This document shows, one piece after another, positions 63,292 to 64,000 of a stretch of DNA of 64,000 nucleotides. The notes under the pieces were generated by a model. The model was not told the origin of the DNA, did no database searches, and saw nothing but the letters and a program-made list of their open reading frames with translations. The stretch covers positions 20,094,963 through 20,158,962 of the forward strand of contig NC_057792.1 in assembly GCF_014905175.1 (NCBI RefSeq), written 5' to 3'. The DNA is from Aphidius gifuensis (Eukaryota > Arthropoda > Insecta > Hymenoptera > Braconidae). How positions within the stretch are numbered: the first letter of the stretch is position 1; each line of letters opens with the position of its first letter. The translations under genes were made by a program, and so were the position numbers.

Positions 63292-64000
63292 CGTGTCTCA
63301 ATTTATACCTAATTACTATTATCAATATTTTTTTTTTTTATACAAATAAATTTTCAAATCAATAATTATAAATAAATATCAAAACGTCAAGTTATTATGA
63401 TTTTATTATTATGTATAAAAATGAACACAACAAGTGTCAAGTTTGTAATATCAGTGTTTATAATAATTAAGTGTAAATTGTGATGAAGTTTTAATTTAAC
63501 GAAATTTTCATATCTTCCTTAGCTACACAGGGATCTCAATAACGATAATGCTAATTACAAAAATAAACAAAAAATAATATACAAAAAAAAACATCGAATT
63601 ATTATTTGACAATTTTTCTAAAATAAAAATTATTTACAAAAAAAAAAAAGAAAAGAAAAAACATTTGAAAAAATATAAATAAATTTGTATTATTTTAGAA
63701 AATAATAATTTACAATTTTTAAATATATTTGATAAATGTTAATATGTCAAGTATTATTATTTAAAAAATAATTGTTAAATTTTATTTAATATCTTTAATT
63801 ATAAACAATTAATATTAATATTTTTACAGGCAAAGACATGATTAAAGTCTGTGATAATCCATCAAATAAATTCAATTAAAAAATAAAAAAATTCATTATC
63901 AATATCTCAATAATTCTTAATGATAATTAAAAATTAAAATAATAATAATAATACTATGAATTTCAGGATGAAAAAAAAAAAATTTATAATAATTAAGTAG
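63292..64000 (+). other. Rab35 3' UTR and flank
   Basis: AT-rich tail with several AATAAA-like signals (near 63344 and 63371). No further coding sequence is seen to the window end. Confidence 0.5.

Noticed and set aside
1..64000. CRISPR arrays, prokaryotic operons, polydnavirus or viral genes
   Set aside because: No direct-repeat arrays and no viral structural or replication proteins seen. The genes are spliced and eukaryotic; the only bacterial-like family is the intron-containing ATPase pair.

Overview
This is a 64 kb piece of an insect nuclear genome. It is very A+T-rich (by eye about three quarters to four fifths). Genes are split by short AT-rich introns of about 60-300 bp with standard GT/AG borders, and intergenic DNA is full of homopolymer runs. 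The conserved proteins are animal and insect-like (MADD/Rab3-GEF, TBC1D24/Skywalker, Rab35, Zucchini/PLD6, PPAT, MRPL21, XPNPEP3, GTF3C6, DAPIT). The extreme AT bias, an LRR gene of the lineage-expanded kind and transferred AAA-ATPase-like genes suggest a parasitoid wasp, perhaps an aphidiine braconid. That is inference; no marker here proves the species.

Layout: 0.1-2.6 kb (+) a seven-exon gene for an unrecognised secreted protein; 5.1-18.1 kb (-) a complete 15-exon MADD gene (1824 codons) with one 6.2 kb intron; 19.3-22.0 kb and 22.9-27.9 kb (-) two tandem paralogues of the AAA-ATPase-like/PD-(D/E)XK family, whose nuclease tail looks dead; 25.37-27.56 kb a long foldback (hairpin) element carrying captured exon-like sequence, lying in the likely first intron of the second paralogue; 28.0 kb (+) the small ATP-synthase subunit DAPIT; 32.3-41.1 kb (-) skywalker/TBC1D24 with a 30-nt microexon; 45.7-46.5 kb (-) zucchini, divergent from 46.8-48.0 kb (+) GTF3C6; 48.3-50.0 kb (-) PPAT; 52.0-53.3 kb remains of a possible Kelch-repeat gene; 53.9-55.9 kb (+) XPNPEP3; 56.6-57.0 kb (+) an N-terminus-only Na,K-ATPase beta-like protein; 57.6-58.7 kb (-) mRpL21; 59.2-60.9 kb (+) an LRR protein with a clear TATA promoter; 61.1 kb a duplicated scrap of PPAT; 62.4-63.3 kb (+) Rab35.

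Three genes belong to Rab-controlled vesicle traffic: MADD (a GEF for Rab3/Rab27), Skywalker (a Rab35 GAP in flies) and Rab35 itself. The rest are housekeeping or lineage-specific. The parts most worth a second look are the hairpin element, the tandem ATPases with lost nuclease residues, the truncated beta-subunit gene and the LRR gene. I reconstructed exons by hand from open frames, splice signals and family conservation. All joins keep frame, but none has been tested against transcripts.
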